The notes below the pieces were generated by a model. It had not been told where the DNA came from. It saw only the letters and a list, made by a program, of their open reading frames with translations, and made no database searches. A DNA stretch of 64,000 nucleotides from Paenibacillus ihbetae (GTDB lineage: Bacteria; Bacillota; Bacilli; Paenibacillales; Paenibacillaceae). The position numbers were made by a program, and so were the translations under genes. Shown here one piece after another: positions 36,145 to 44,830 of the stretch. The stretch covers positions 1,488,001 through 1,552,000 of the forward strand of contig NZ_CP016809.1 of assembly GCF_002741055.1 (NCBI RefSeq). Direction: 5' to 3'. Positions within the stretch are counted from its first letter, which is position 1. Every line of letters begins with the position of its first letter.

Positions 36145-37290
36145 CTATTTACGCAGCCGTTTAAGGATGGTTTCAATTTTTTGGGCCGTGAACTCCATTT
36201 CTTGAGTAGTATTACCCAAACCGAAACTAAATCGAATCGCAGAACGCAAAATCGGATCCGGAAGCTTCATGGCCTGAAGCACATGCGAGATCTCCAGCGA
36301 GCCCGAAGTGCAGGCCGAGCCGCTTGCAGCCGCTATGCCTTCCATGTCCAGATTCATCAGCATCGTCTCGGTGCTGACGCCGGGAAAGCTGAGATTCAGC
36401 ACATGCGGGAGATAATATTCCTGGCTTCCGTTGATCGAAAAGGCCTCCTCGCCGATCAACCGGCGAAGCTCCTCGAGCAGCGTTTGCCGCAGCAGCCGAT
36501 AATGCGCAAGCCGCTTGTCAATCCCGTTAACGGCCAGCTCCGCTGCCGCCGCAAATCCGGCAATTCCCGCCATATTCTCCGTTCCGGCACGGCGCTTCTT
36601 CTCCTGCAGCCCGCCGAATAGGCGCGGCGACAAGCTCAACCCCCGTTTGACCACCAAAGCGCCGACGCCCTGCGGGCCGTTGATTTTGTGAGCGGAGAAG
36701 CTCCACAGATCCACGGGGAGGTCTCGGCAGGAGATCCGCGCAGAACCCAGCGCCTGAACGGCGTCCGTATGAAAGACGACGCCCCGGCTTGCGCACAGCT
36801 CGCCGATCTCGGCTATCGGCTGGATGGTGCCCACTTCATTATTTCCGTACATAATCGTGACGAGCACGGTATTCTCCTTGATGGCACCGGCGATGTCCTC
36901 CACCGATACGCGACCGGTACGGTCGACCGGAATATAAGTAACCTCGCAGCCTTTCTTCTCCAGCTCTTGGCAGGCATGAAGCACCGCATGATGCTCCACC
37001 GCGGAAGTAATGACATGCTTGCCGCTTACTCCAGCCGCCTCGACGATGCCGAAGATAGCCAGATTATCGCTCTCGGTGCCGCCGGAGGTAAATACCAGCT
37101 CATCCGATTGGCACCCCAAAAGGGACGCGATTTGATCCCGCGCCCCGTTCACAATCTTCTTCGCTTCCCGTCCATACGCATGGACGCTCGAAGCATTGCC
37201 GTGCCAATTCGTCATGATGTCCATCATCGCTTCCGCGACCTCCGGGTGTACCGGCGTCGAGGCTGCATGATCCAAATACACGGTTTTCAT
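36145..37290 (-). CDS. iscS: Cysteine desulfurase (IscS/NifS family, YrvO-like)
   Basis: PLP enzyme that releases sulfur from cysteine as persulfide, here probably for MnmA-dependent 2-thiouridine in tRNA. The 381-aa protein starts MKTVYLDHAASTPVHPEVAE. It has TSGGTESDNLAI (cofactor phosphate), SFSAHKINGPQGVG (PLP lysine) and SGSACTSGSLEISHVL (catalytic Cys). In B. subtilis cymR, yrvO and mnmA are adjacent on one strand. Here iscS is separated from cymR by about 1.2 kb and mnmA points the other way. Confidence 0.94.
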   Translation of the reverse strand: MKTVYLDHAASTPVHPEVAEAMMDIMTNWHGNASSVHAYGREAKKIVNGARDQIASLLGCQSDELVFTSGGTESDNLAIFGIVEAAGVSGKHVITSAVEHHAVLHACQELEKKGCEVTYIPVDRTGRVSVEDIAGAIKENTVLVTIMYGNNEVGTIQPIAEIGELCASRGVVFHTDAVQALGSARISCRDLPVDLWSFSAHKINGPQGVGALVVKRGLSLSPRLFGGLQEKKRRAGTENMAGIAGFAAAAELAVNGIDKRLAHYRLLRQTLLEELRRLIGEEAFSINGSQEYYLPHVLNLSFPGVSTETMLMNLDMEGIAAASGSACTSGSLEISHVLQAMKLPDPILRSAIRFSFGLGNTTQEMEFTAQKIETILKRLRK

Positions 37291-37725
37291 GTTTATTCAC
37301 ACACCTTGATATTAGTCGAGTATTCACAGTCCGGCGAAAGGCGATTAGGCGGTTAGGCGATTCGTCACTTCATCGTGACCCGCGCCCGAATGCCGGGAAT
37401 GTGATTTTTATGCTATAGCGAAAGCAGGGGAGCTTCGCAGCAAAATTGTAAGTCCTCAAAGAGATTGAATGTTTAATGATAAACTCATCGGCTTCTTTCA
37501 TGGATCTATATAAGCGCAGGAGGACCCGTTCAGGCCTTTGGCTCGTGGAAGTTCTTTTTATCACAACCCGATAATAGCATATACGATGAGTCTTCGCTCC
37601 GCAACTTATCATGAAAAATTTCTGAAACAAAAGCAACAAAAATCATTGTCATGATAAGCCGCTTCCCTGCACGCAAAAACGGAAATCAACAACGGATCAA
37701 GTATAACGGCCAAGGAGCCTATTTT
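37291..37725. other. Intergenic region upstream of iscS
   Basis: No convincing gene. It is AT-richer than its neighbours. A GGCGATTAGGCGGTTAGGCGATT triplication-like stretch lies near 37338-37362, described here only as three GGCG-ATT/GTT words. The iscS promoter should be here but no clear hexamers were recognised. Confidence 0.4.
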
Positions 37726-38037
37726 CTATAGACTTTCTTTCTTAAAGCTCGTTTCTCCAAAGCTCCAGCTGCTCGTATTATTTAAGCTTCCCTTATTCAA
37801 TGGAAGAGACACGACTAATTGCAGTTTAATCAACGCTTGCTCAAGGATCTCCAAGGGGTCATCGGAATCCGTCATCCTTTCGCAAATTTCGATAGCTTCT
37901 TTGACGGCAGCATCGAGCGTATCCGCCCGTTGTTTCTCGAGTGCTGCTCTCTCGAGCCAATATTTTAGCGCGGCAGAATTGCTGTCCTCATCAAACGAAT
38001 GGCAATTATTCTTATCCTCTTGCCAGTCTCTAGTCAT
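37726..38037 (-). CDS. Hypothetical small acidic protein
   Basis: A 103-aa soluble protein starting MTRDWQEDKNNCHSFDEDSN, 5-6 nt after AAAGGGGAG, so translation is likely. The middle is a predicted helix (ALKYWLERAALEKQRADTLD, then AVKEAIEICERMTDSDDPLE). The C-terminus is Ser/Asn-rich. I recognise no family. Base composition is more AT-rich than the flanking conserved genes, and it lies between cymR and iscS, which are adjacent in B. subtilis. Confidence 0.6.
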   Translation of the reverse strand: MTRDWQEDKNNCHSFDEDSNSAALKYWLERAALEKQRADTLDAAVKEAIEICERMTDSDDPLEILEQALIKLQLVVSLPLNKGSLNNTSSWSFGETSFKKESL

Positions 38038-38116
38038 TATTTCTCCCCTTTCTAGTCAATGTTATAACTACTTGTCCGCCATCATTAGCGCCCCCCCAAA
38101 TTTTTTCCCCTTCATT

Positions 38117-38182
38117 AACTAGTTAAGATCTTTCCGTTCAATAACAGCTAGTTAAAGGTCTTTCTATTCAATAAAGAAACTA
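38117..38182. repeat. Direct repeat pair in the divergent intergenic region
   Basis: Two imperfect copies of about 30 bp: CTAGTTAAGATCTTTCCGTT followed by CAATAA, and CTAGTTAAAGGTCTTTCTAT followed by TCAATAA, 33 bp apart. They lie between the hypothetical genes at 37726-38037 (minus) and 38259-38510 (plus) and could be regulator-binding copies or simply a small duplication. Confidence 0.6.
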
Positions 38183-38258
38183 TAAAGCTTACGTTAGAGG
38201 GCTCTCGGTCATCTCCATTAGTAGTGCTCTCTTGTCATCCAAAGAAAGAAACCATGGC

Positions 38259-38510
38259 ATGTCCGAAGAGACGGATTCGATATGGAACGAAGAGCTAGGA
38301 AAAGTTGAACATGTCGGATGGAGCTTCACGGGTCGGATAGACTTACCTCAGCCGGAAGGCGTGTGGAGCGATCAGCTAGCTAAAAAGCAATGGAGTTTAA
38401 ACTTCCAAATTGAAGCGGAGTCAATCTGTAAAAAAACGTGGGTTCATGTTATGGATCAAGGGATACCACAGAGTAACGCAATACCCCTTGATGATGCGGC
38501 TCAGCAATAA
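38259..38510 (+). CDS. Hypothetical small protein
   Basis: An 83-aa open frame starting MSEETDSIWNEELGKVEHVG, rich in Trp and ending PLDDAAQQ. There is no strong ribosome binding site; the region before the ATG has only GAAAGAAA. Base composition is AT-rich relative to the flanking genes. It ends 15 nt before the convergent cymR stop codon. I recognise no family. A gene remnant is possible. Confidence 0.4.
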   Translation: MSEETDSIWNEELGKVEHVGWSFTGRIDLPQPEGVWSDQLAKKQWSLNFQIEAESICKKTWVHVMDQGIPQSNAIPLDDAAQQ

Positions 38511-38525
38511 TGCTCTGCCTTCGAA

Positions 38526-38945
38526 TTAAATGTAGAACATATAGTTGTCCGCAGCGGACTGTTCCTGGAAATTGATGAGGTTATCAAGCGTCGTGGAATC
38601 CAGTACCTCGGCGATGCTGTCGCGGATACGCAGCCACAAATCCCGCTTTGCCGGATCGTCTTCTTCCGTAAAATCCACCGGGGAGATCGGCCCTTCCAGG
38701 ACACGGATGACGTCGCCAGCGGTAATCGAAGCCGGATCACGGGATAAAATGTAACCGCCGTATGCGCCGCGAATGCTCTTGACCAGACCTGCGTTCCGAA
38801 GCGGCGCGATCAACTGCTCCAGATAATGCTCCGAGAGCTGATTCTTCTCCGCGATGCTTTTCAGCGAGGTCGGGCCTTCGCCGAATTTGGCGGCCAGTTC
38901 CATCATAATCGTCAATCCGTACCTTCCTTTTGTTGATATCTTCAA
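38526..38945 (-). CDS. cymR: Rrf2-family regulator CymR (cysteine metabolism repressor)
   Basis: Repressor of cysteine and sulfur uptake genes, acting in B. subtilis in complex with the synthase CysK. The 139-aa protein starts (M)KISTKGRYGLTIMMELAAKF and has a winged helix TSLKSIAEKNQLSEHYLEQL. It contains no cysteine at all, which argues against the iron-sulfur regulators IscR or NsrR and for CymR. A TTG start at 38945 follows AGAGGTG by 6 nt. It is divergent from mnmA. Confidence 0.9.
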   Translation of the reverse strand: MKISTKGRYGLTIMMELAAKFGEGPTSLKSIAEKNQLSEHYLEQLIAPLRNAGLVKSIRGAYGGYILSRDPASITAGDVIRVLEGPISPVDFTEEDDPAKRDLWLRIRDSIAEVLDSTTLDNLINFQEQSAADNYMFYI

Positions 38946-40357
<1,412 letters not shown>

Positions 40358-40415
40358 TCCGCCGGCACAATAGGAAGCCCTTGATTGCCGGGCTAGATCG
40401 GATCAAAGCTTCAAT

Positions 40416-40478
40416 AAAAATGCACCTCTGTCATACCTCACCGGAAAGTGGTGAGGTGACGACGGAGGTGCATTTTTT
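40416..40478 (+). terminator. Terminator of mnmA
   Basis: AAAAATGCACCTC pairs with GAGGTGCATTTTT, continued by ACCTCACC/GGTGAGGT around GGAAAGT, and ends in TTTTTT. A long stem with only small bulges. Confidence 0.9.
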
Positions 40479-40497
40479 CTGCCGGAGTGAGTCTCAA

Positions 40498-40581
40498 ATG
40501 CCCAACCCGCTATTCCATGTCGGCAGCCATGTTTCTATGGATGGAGGGCCATTATACGTACAACGTCGGGCTCTGGGTTAG
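40498..40581 (+). pseudogene. Possible 5' remnant of an endonuclease IV (nfo) gene
   Basis: The frame reads MPNPLFHVGSHVSMDGGPLY and ends at a stop after 27 codons. VGSHVSMxGG is the hallmark N-terminal motif of endonuclease IV proteins, and nothing of the remaining 250 residues follows. A weak GAGTGAG lies 7-10 nt upstream. The 16-bp tandem array begins about 30 bp further on, suggesting loss of the rest of the gene. The match is short and could be chance. Confidence 0.35.
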
Positions 40582-40604
40582 TAACCAAGTTTTTAGGGTC
40601 GCAA

Positions 40605-40710
40605 ATTTCTATGGTCAGCACAGCAAGTCCTATGGTCTGCAAGTTCTGTGGTCTGCAAGTTCTGTGGTCTGCAAGTTCTGTGGTCTGCAAGTTCTATGGT
40701 CTGCAAGTTA
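40605..40710. repeat. 16-bp tandem repeat array
   Basis: GGTCTGCAAGTTCTGT recurs with exact 16-bp period at 40634, 40650, 40666, 40682 and 40698, with T/A variation in GTGG or ATGG. A degenerate copy (ATGGTCAGCA) precedes it near 40612. No reading frame or hairpin explains it. Confidence 0.9.
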
Positions 40711-40754
40711 AGGCCTCAACGGAGCAGGCGGAATCATGCCGGAAAAGCGCCAGC

Positions 40755-40820
40755 GCTCTCCTTTGTCCGCTAATTTTTACGACTTCGAAAATTATTCCAG
40801 GAAATTAGAGGACAACAGAG
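40755..40820. repeat. Inverted repeat between the two tandem arrays
   Basis: TTGTCC-CTAATTT near 40775-40788 pairs with AAATTAG-GGACAA near 40801-40815, and further CTCT/AGAG pairing is possible. The loop holds a smaller CGAAAATT/AATTTTTACG pairing. No T-run follows, so it is not a clear terminator. Confidence 0.5.
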
Positions 40821-40824
40821 ATTG

Positions 40825-41127
40825 GAGACATGATCCGCATGCGGAGTGATGTTGTCACACAACCGGACTTGTGAAGACACTCATACCCATCGAGGCATGA
40901 TCCGCATCCGAAGTGATGTTACACAACGGAACTTGCGAAGACACTCATACTCGAGACATGAAGCGTACGCGGAGTCATGTCACACAACCGGACTTGCGAT
41001 GACACTCATGCTCGAGACATGATCCGCATGCAGTGTGATGCTACACAATGGGACCTGCGAAGACACTCATGCTCGAGACATGATCCGCATGCGAAGTGAT
41101 GTTACACAACGGGACTTGTAAAGTACA
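40825..41127. repeat. 61-bp tandem repeat array, five copies
   Basis: Copies begin with GAGACATGATCCGCATGC (or variants) at 40825, 40892, 40953, 41014 and 41075, so the period is 67, 61, 61 and 61 bp. Each continues with AGTGATGTTACACAACGGGA, then CTTGCGAAGACACTCATGCTC. Copies differ by several substitutions. It ends 16 bp before the nrdG stop codon. Confidence 0.92.
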
Positions 41128-41142
41128 CTTGGATGAACATAC

Positions 41143-41643
41143 TCATAACGCATACTCCGTGATTGCCCCTCTGCGCATGGTCTCCGCCACATCGATGAGC
41201 CGCTGATTAGAGCTCCCGCGATAGGGGAGCGACACATCCTTCAGCTCAAGCACGAACCGGCCGTCGACAATGACGTCGCACAGCAGCGCCAGCTCACGCC
41301 GCTCCGGGTGCCGCATAAGTGCCTCGAATGTAAAGCCTGTATAAGCCCATACGGTTTTGTCCGGACAGAGTGAACGAAAGCTCGCGACAAAGGCTGTGCA
41401 CTCCTCCGGCGAAAAAAACGGGTCGCCTCCGCATAGAGTCAATCCATCGATCAGAGGATTGGAGCCGATATCCCGAAGGATCCGTGCGGACACGTCCTCC
41501 GTAAAAGGAGCGCCTGCCTCAAAATCCCAAGACGCCGGGTTGAAGCAGCCGGGACAGGCGTGCCAGCAGCCGCTGATGAAGATCACTGCACGGAGCCCCT
41601 CTCCTTCGCTAATGCTCTCCGGAACGTAGCCGATCAGGTTCAC
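41143..41643 (-). CDS. nrdG: Anaerobic ribonucleotide reductase activating protein (radical SAM)
   Basis: Radical-SAM activase that makes the glycyl radical on NrdD. The 166-aa protein starts (M)NLIGYVPESISEGEGLRAV and has the iron-sulfur motif CWHACPGC (Cx3Cx2C). The SAM-binding LTLCGGDPFFSPEE and the TVWAYTGFTFE stretch follow. Its GTG start overlaps the nrdD stop codon in GTGA, so translation is coupled. The 3' end abuts a tandem repeat array. Confidence 0.95.
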   Translation of the reverse strand: MNLIGYVPESISEGEGLRAVIFISGCWHACPGCFNPASWDFEAGAPFTEDVSARILRDIGSNPLIDGLTLCGGDPFFSPEECTAFVASFRSLCPDKTVWAYTGFTFEALMRHPERRELALLCDVIVDGRFVLELKDVSLPYRGSSNQRLIDVAETMRRGAITEYAL

Positions 41644-43865
41644 AGGTGCTTCACCCGGTCTCTGACTTCCGCCTGCTTCGCGGAATTGAAACGCTCGGTA
41701 TAGCTGCCGGTCAAATACCCCGTCACCCTCCGCAGCCGCTGGAAGCGCCCATCCGTTTCGGATATCCCGCACTCCGGGCAAGAGCTGCCGATCACCCCCT
41801 CATGCCCGCAGCTTAGACAACGGTCGATCGGATGGTTCACGGAAAAATAGCCGATATCCGCATCCAAGGCAAAGCGAACGATGTCGAGGAAGGCCTTCGT
41901 GTTCAGCCGTGCGCTGCCGTCCAGCTCCACGTACGAGATCGCTCCGGCGTTGCACAGCTCGTGAAACGGAGCCTCGAGGCGGATTTTTCGGTAAGCGGGC
42001 AAGCTGTAATAGACGGGAATGTGAAAAGAATTTGTATAATACTCCCGGTCGGTAACCCCCTCAATAACGCCGTACTGCTTACGGTCCAGCTTCGTAAATT
42101 TCCCGGACAAGCCCTCTGCCGGTGTGGCAAACAAGGTGATGTTCAGGTTATGGGTTTCGCTGGCTTCATCGCATCGCCGCCGCATATGGCGCACAATCTC
42201 GAGGCCGAGCTGAAAGGCCGCCTCGTTCTCGCCGTGATGGCATCCGGTCAGCGCCTTCAGGCATTCGGCCAGCCCGATGAAGCCCACCGCCAATGTGCCG
42301 TGCTTGATGAGTTCCCTTACGCTATCCACCGGCGCGAGCTTCTCTCCGCCTTCCCATACACCCTCCCTCATCATGAAATCAGACGCCTTCGCCGGCTGTT
42401 CGGCTTGGATCCCGAAGCGGTGAACCAGTCCGGCTACAGCGATGTTTATAAAATCATCGAGCCTGGACAAAAAGCCTTCGAGATCCGGCTTCACCCGCTG
42501 CTGCAGGACGATGCCATGCTCGATCCCCAGCTTGACCAAATTGACGGTGTTGAAGGACAAGTTGCCTTTGCCGCTCAATCGGTTTCGCCCGAAGCGGTCG
42601 GCGATCGTCCGGGTTCGGCATCCCATCGTGGCAATGATGGTATCCGGGTCGTCCGGCTTGTAATACGGCAGGTTGAATGAAGCGTCCACATTGACGAAAT
42701 TCGGGTAAAGCCTGCGGCTGGAGCATTCGACCGCCTTCAGGAACAGGTCGTAGTTGGGCTCGCCCTCCGCCTGATTCACTCCCCGCTTGCACTGGAAAAT
42801 ATGCTGCGGAAAAATCGGCGTCTCCCCCCGCCCGAGTCCGTTCATCGTGGCATCCAGGAGCGCATGGGAAACCATGCGGCCTTCCGTTGAAGTGCACATG
42901 CCGTAATTCAGCGATGTGAACGGGATTTGCCCCCCGGCCCGGCTGCTCATCGTGTTCAGGTTGTGGATTAACGATTCGGCGGCCTGCTTCACTTCATTCA
43001 GCGTTTCCTCATAGGCATACCGGTAAATACGTGGGGCTATCTCCTTCAATCGGGGGTTGTCGATATACAATTCATCATCCTCCCAATCAGTTGTCCCTGC
43101 GGAAGATTCGGCATCTCCGAGATAAACAGCACCCTTGCGGAAGTGCCGCCGGAACGTTTGACCAACGTAAGGTGCGAGGTCCCAGTCGATTTTGTTCGCG
43201 GAGACGCCGCCGTACTGGCTGTTCTGCTGGGATTGGAAAATGATCGCCACGAGGGCCATCGCCGTCATGATGCTTTTCGGCGGCCGTACCGAACCGTTGC
43301 CGGTATTAAAGCCTTTGGCAAGCAGACGGTCAAAGGGGATGAAGATGCAGTTAGTCGTACCGAGCGTGTACTGATCCAGGTCATGGACGTAAATGGAGCC
43401 TTCCCGGACGGCATTCGCGAGCTCGGGAGGAAGCACAAAGCGTCTTGCCATCCACTTGCTGTACTCCGAGCCAATTCGGCTCATTTTTCCGCTGAACGAC
43501 TCGCCGTTTAAATTCGCATTCTCCCTTAGCAGATCGGGATCGGCCGACAAGAGCACATCGCTGCTGATTTTATACAGCTCGCCCCGCCTTATCCGCTCCA
43601 AATCCCGGGACTCCCGGTACTGCTGGTAAGCAGCAGCCACTTCCCGATATCCCTCCTGCCGCAAATGCCGAATGACCAGATCCTGAATTTCTTCGACCGT
43701 AACCCGTTCCTTTCCCCGCAACGCTTCGGTCGCGAATCCTGCGATCCGAACGGAGGCCTCCTTCCGCGCTTTGCCCTCAACGGCTGCAAAAGCTTTGTCT
43801 ATCGCATTCACGATCCTGCCAGCCTCAAAGGGCGCCCCGCTTCCATCAAGCTTGATAACCTTCAT
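41640..43865 (-). CDS. nrdD: Anaerobic (class III) ribonucleoside-triphosphate reductase
   Basis: Oxygen-sensitive glycyl-radical enzyme that makes deoxynucleotides without oxygen. The 741-aa protein has an N-terminal ATP-cone (KVIKLDGSGAPFEAGRIVNA), a barrel with active-site cysteines (FTSLNYGMCTSTEG, ATMGCRTRTI), and four zinc cysteines (CLSCG, CPECG). The glycyl-radical motif RVTGYLTGSYTERFN lies near the C-terminus. AAGGAG lies 12 nt before the ATG. Upstream are tandem NrdR boxes and an Fnr-like site. Confidence 0.96.
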   Translation of the reverse strand: MKVIKLDGSGAPFEAGRIVNAIDKAFAAVEGKARKEASVRIAGFATEALRGKERVTVEEIQDLVIRHLRQEGYREVAAAYQQYRESRDLERIRRGELYKISSDVLLSADPDLLRENANLNGESFSGKMSRIGSEYSKWMARRFVLPPELANAVREGSIYVHDLDQYTLGTTNCIFIPFDRLLAKGFNTGNGSVRPPKSIMTAMALVAIIFQSQQNSQYGGVSANKIDWDLAPYVGQTFRRHFRKGAVYLGDAESSAGTTDWEDDELYIDNPRLKEIAPRIYRYAYEETLNEVKQAAESLIHNLNTMSSRAGGQIPFTSLNYGMCTSTEGRMVSHALLDATMNGLGRGETPIFPQHIFQCKRGVNQAEGEPNYDLFLKAVECSSRRLYPNFVNVDASFNLPYYKPDDPDTIIATMGCRTRTIADRFGRNRLSGKGNLSFNTVNLVKLGIEHGIVLQQRVKPDLEGFLSRLDDFINIAVAGLVHRFGIQAEQPAKASDFMMREGVWEGGEKLAPVDSVRELIKHGTLAVGFIGLAECLKALTGCHHGENEAAFQLGLEIVRHMRRRCDEASETHNLNITLFATPAEGLSGKFTKLDRKQYGVIEGVTDREYYTNSFHIPVYYSLPAYRKIRLEAPFHELCNAGAISYVELDGSARLNTKAFLDIVRFALDADIGYFSVNHPIDRCLSCGHEGVIGSSCPECGISETDGRFQRLRRVTGYLTGSYTERFNSAKQAEVRDRVKHL

Positions 43866-43901
43866 GTGTTATATCAGCTCCTTGTTCTCCAGTCATTACG
43901 A

Positions 43902-43949
43902 ACACCATATATAGTACACAAACATAATTTATAATCTATATATAGTATC
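43902..43949 (-). promoter_or_regulatory. Tandem NrdR boxes before nrdD-nrdG
   Basis: ACACCATATATAGTACAC (43902-43919) and ATCTATATATAGTATC (43934-43949) share the core ATATATAGTA. The cores lie exactly 31 bp apart, about three helical turns, the usual NrdR arrangement. They overlap the likely -10 region of nrdD. Confidence 0.8.
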
Positions 43950-43953
43950 AAGC

Positions 43954-43969
43954 TGTGATTTCGATCACG
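43954..43969. promoter_or_regulatory. Fnr-like (CRP/FNR family) binding site
   Basis: TGTGA-N6-TCACG matches the B. subtilis Fnr consensus TGTGA-N6-TCACA/T in 9 of 10 positions. It lies about 41 bp upstream of a plausible nrdD start point near 43920, the position of an activator site. Anaerobic induction would suit a class III reductase. Confidence 0.65.
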
Positions 43970-44076
43970 GTACACGAAAAAGATCGGTATCCAAGCAGGG
44001 TGTCCTTCCTTCGGCAGGACCGTTCGATGACGCCTTCAAGGGAGATTTTTGGGCTGAACGGGACCCGCGATCATGC

Positions 44077-44123
44077 AAAAAAAAGCGCCCTTCCGAATCC
44101 TGTAGGATCGTGAATAAGCGCTT
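44077..44123 (-). terminator. Terminator of the PCYCGC lipoprotein gene
   Basis: TAAGCGC pairs with GCGCTT-type arms around an ATCCT/AGGAT inner stem. On the minus strand it is followed by a run of eight T. Confidence 0.75.
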
Positions 44124-44210
44124 AGGGGGTATCGAAGTCAATCTAGTTTGGCATCTCCTTACCCGGAGGGACACATCGCGCATTTTGCACGTTGTGCGGC
44201 AGGTCCGCCA

Positions 44211-44747
44211 TCAGCTCTCCGCCGGCGGCATCGGCGTAGGAGTCGGTTTTGCATAGCCGGTACCATATTTATCGTCAATCGTCTGGCGAATATCCGTTAA
44301 GCTCATGCCTTCACTGCTCATTTTTGCCGATTCGACCGCTATATCAAGGCATACACCGCATCGGGTGCCGTGATCATCCCATACGACGCTCCCGTCTTCG
44401 CGTATTTCATGAATAAAGCAGTTCAGATTGCTTTGATGTCCGGCACTTTCCCCGCAGCCGCAGTAGCAGGGAATATGTTTCAGCACGTCGCTTACCTGAG
44501 CGGACAATGCATACACGGTCTGAATTTCGCTTGTCTGGCCCTTTAGAAATTCAGGCAGCACATCGGCAGAAGCCGTCAGTTCCTGAAGGTCTCCGTTGGC
44601 CACTTGCGTCTGGTGTCCATGGGCATGCGCGGATTCCGCAGCCTGTCCGCCAGGTGCCTGCTCCTCGCCGCTCTTGGCTGAACAACCGCCCAGAACGACA
44701 CCGATCGATAACAGTAATATGACAAAGCTCCGTTTCCCTATTCTCAT
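44211..44747 (-). CDS. PCYCGC-motif lipoprotein
   Basis: Secreted lipid-anchored protein of unknown function. The 178-aa protein has a signal peptide with lipobox (SFVILLLSIGVVLGGC). A Gln/Ala/His-rich spacer (ESAHAHGHQTQ) follows, then the family motif HIPCYCGCGESAGHQSNLNC and TRCGVCLDIAVESAKM. The six conserved cysteines suggest metal or heme binding, not demonstrated. The ATG at 44747 is 6 nt after GAGGAGG. It is followed by a terminator and lies between nrdD and rarA. Confidence 0.88.
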   Translation of the reverse strand: MRIGKRSFVILLLSIGVVLGGCSAKSGEEQAPGGQAAESAHAHGHQTQVANGDLQELTASADVLPEFLKGQTSEIQTVYALSAQVSDVLKHIPCYCGCGESAGHQSNLNCFIHEIREDGSVVWDDHGTRCGVCLDIAVESAKMSSEGMSLTDIRQTIDDKYGTGYAKPTPTPMPPAES

Positions 44748-44830
44748 CTTCATCCTCCTCTAACTCAATAGGCTGCACCGGAAAAGCTGTTCGCATCTCA
44801 CACACCCGAGTCCCTTCTTACCGAAAAAGC

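Larger units (their letters stand above)
40358..41142. other. 785-bp gap between mnmA and nrdG
   Basis: No complete gene is supported. In order it holds the mnmA terminator, a short endonuclease IV-like 5' fragment, a 16-bp repeat array, an inverted repeat and a 61-bp repeat array, each listed separately. Confidence 0.6.
43866..44210. other. Regulatory gap between nrdD and the PCYCGC lipoprotein gene
   Basis: No gene is supported. It contains the NrdR boxes, the Fnr-like site and the lipoprotein gene terminator. 43970-44076 shows nothing else recognisable. Confidence 0.5.

Noticed and set aside
37370..37639. An 89-codon minus-strand frame upstream of iscS.
   Set aside because: No ribosome binding site, no recognisable motif, and unusual composition.
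38259..38510. An antitoxin or immunity partner for the minus-strand 103-aa gene.
   Set aside because: Neither protein shows a toxin, antitoxin or immunity motif; divergence alone is not enough.
40605..41127. A CRISPR array, because two regular arrays are adjacent.
   Set aside because: Units are contiguous without unique spacers, and no cas genes are nearby.
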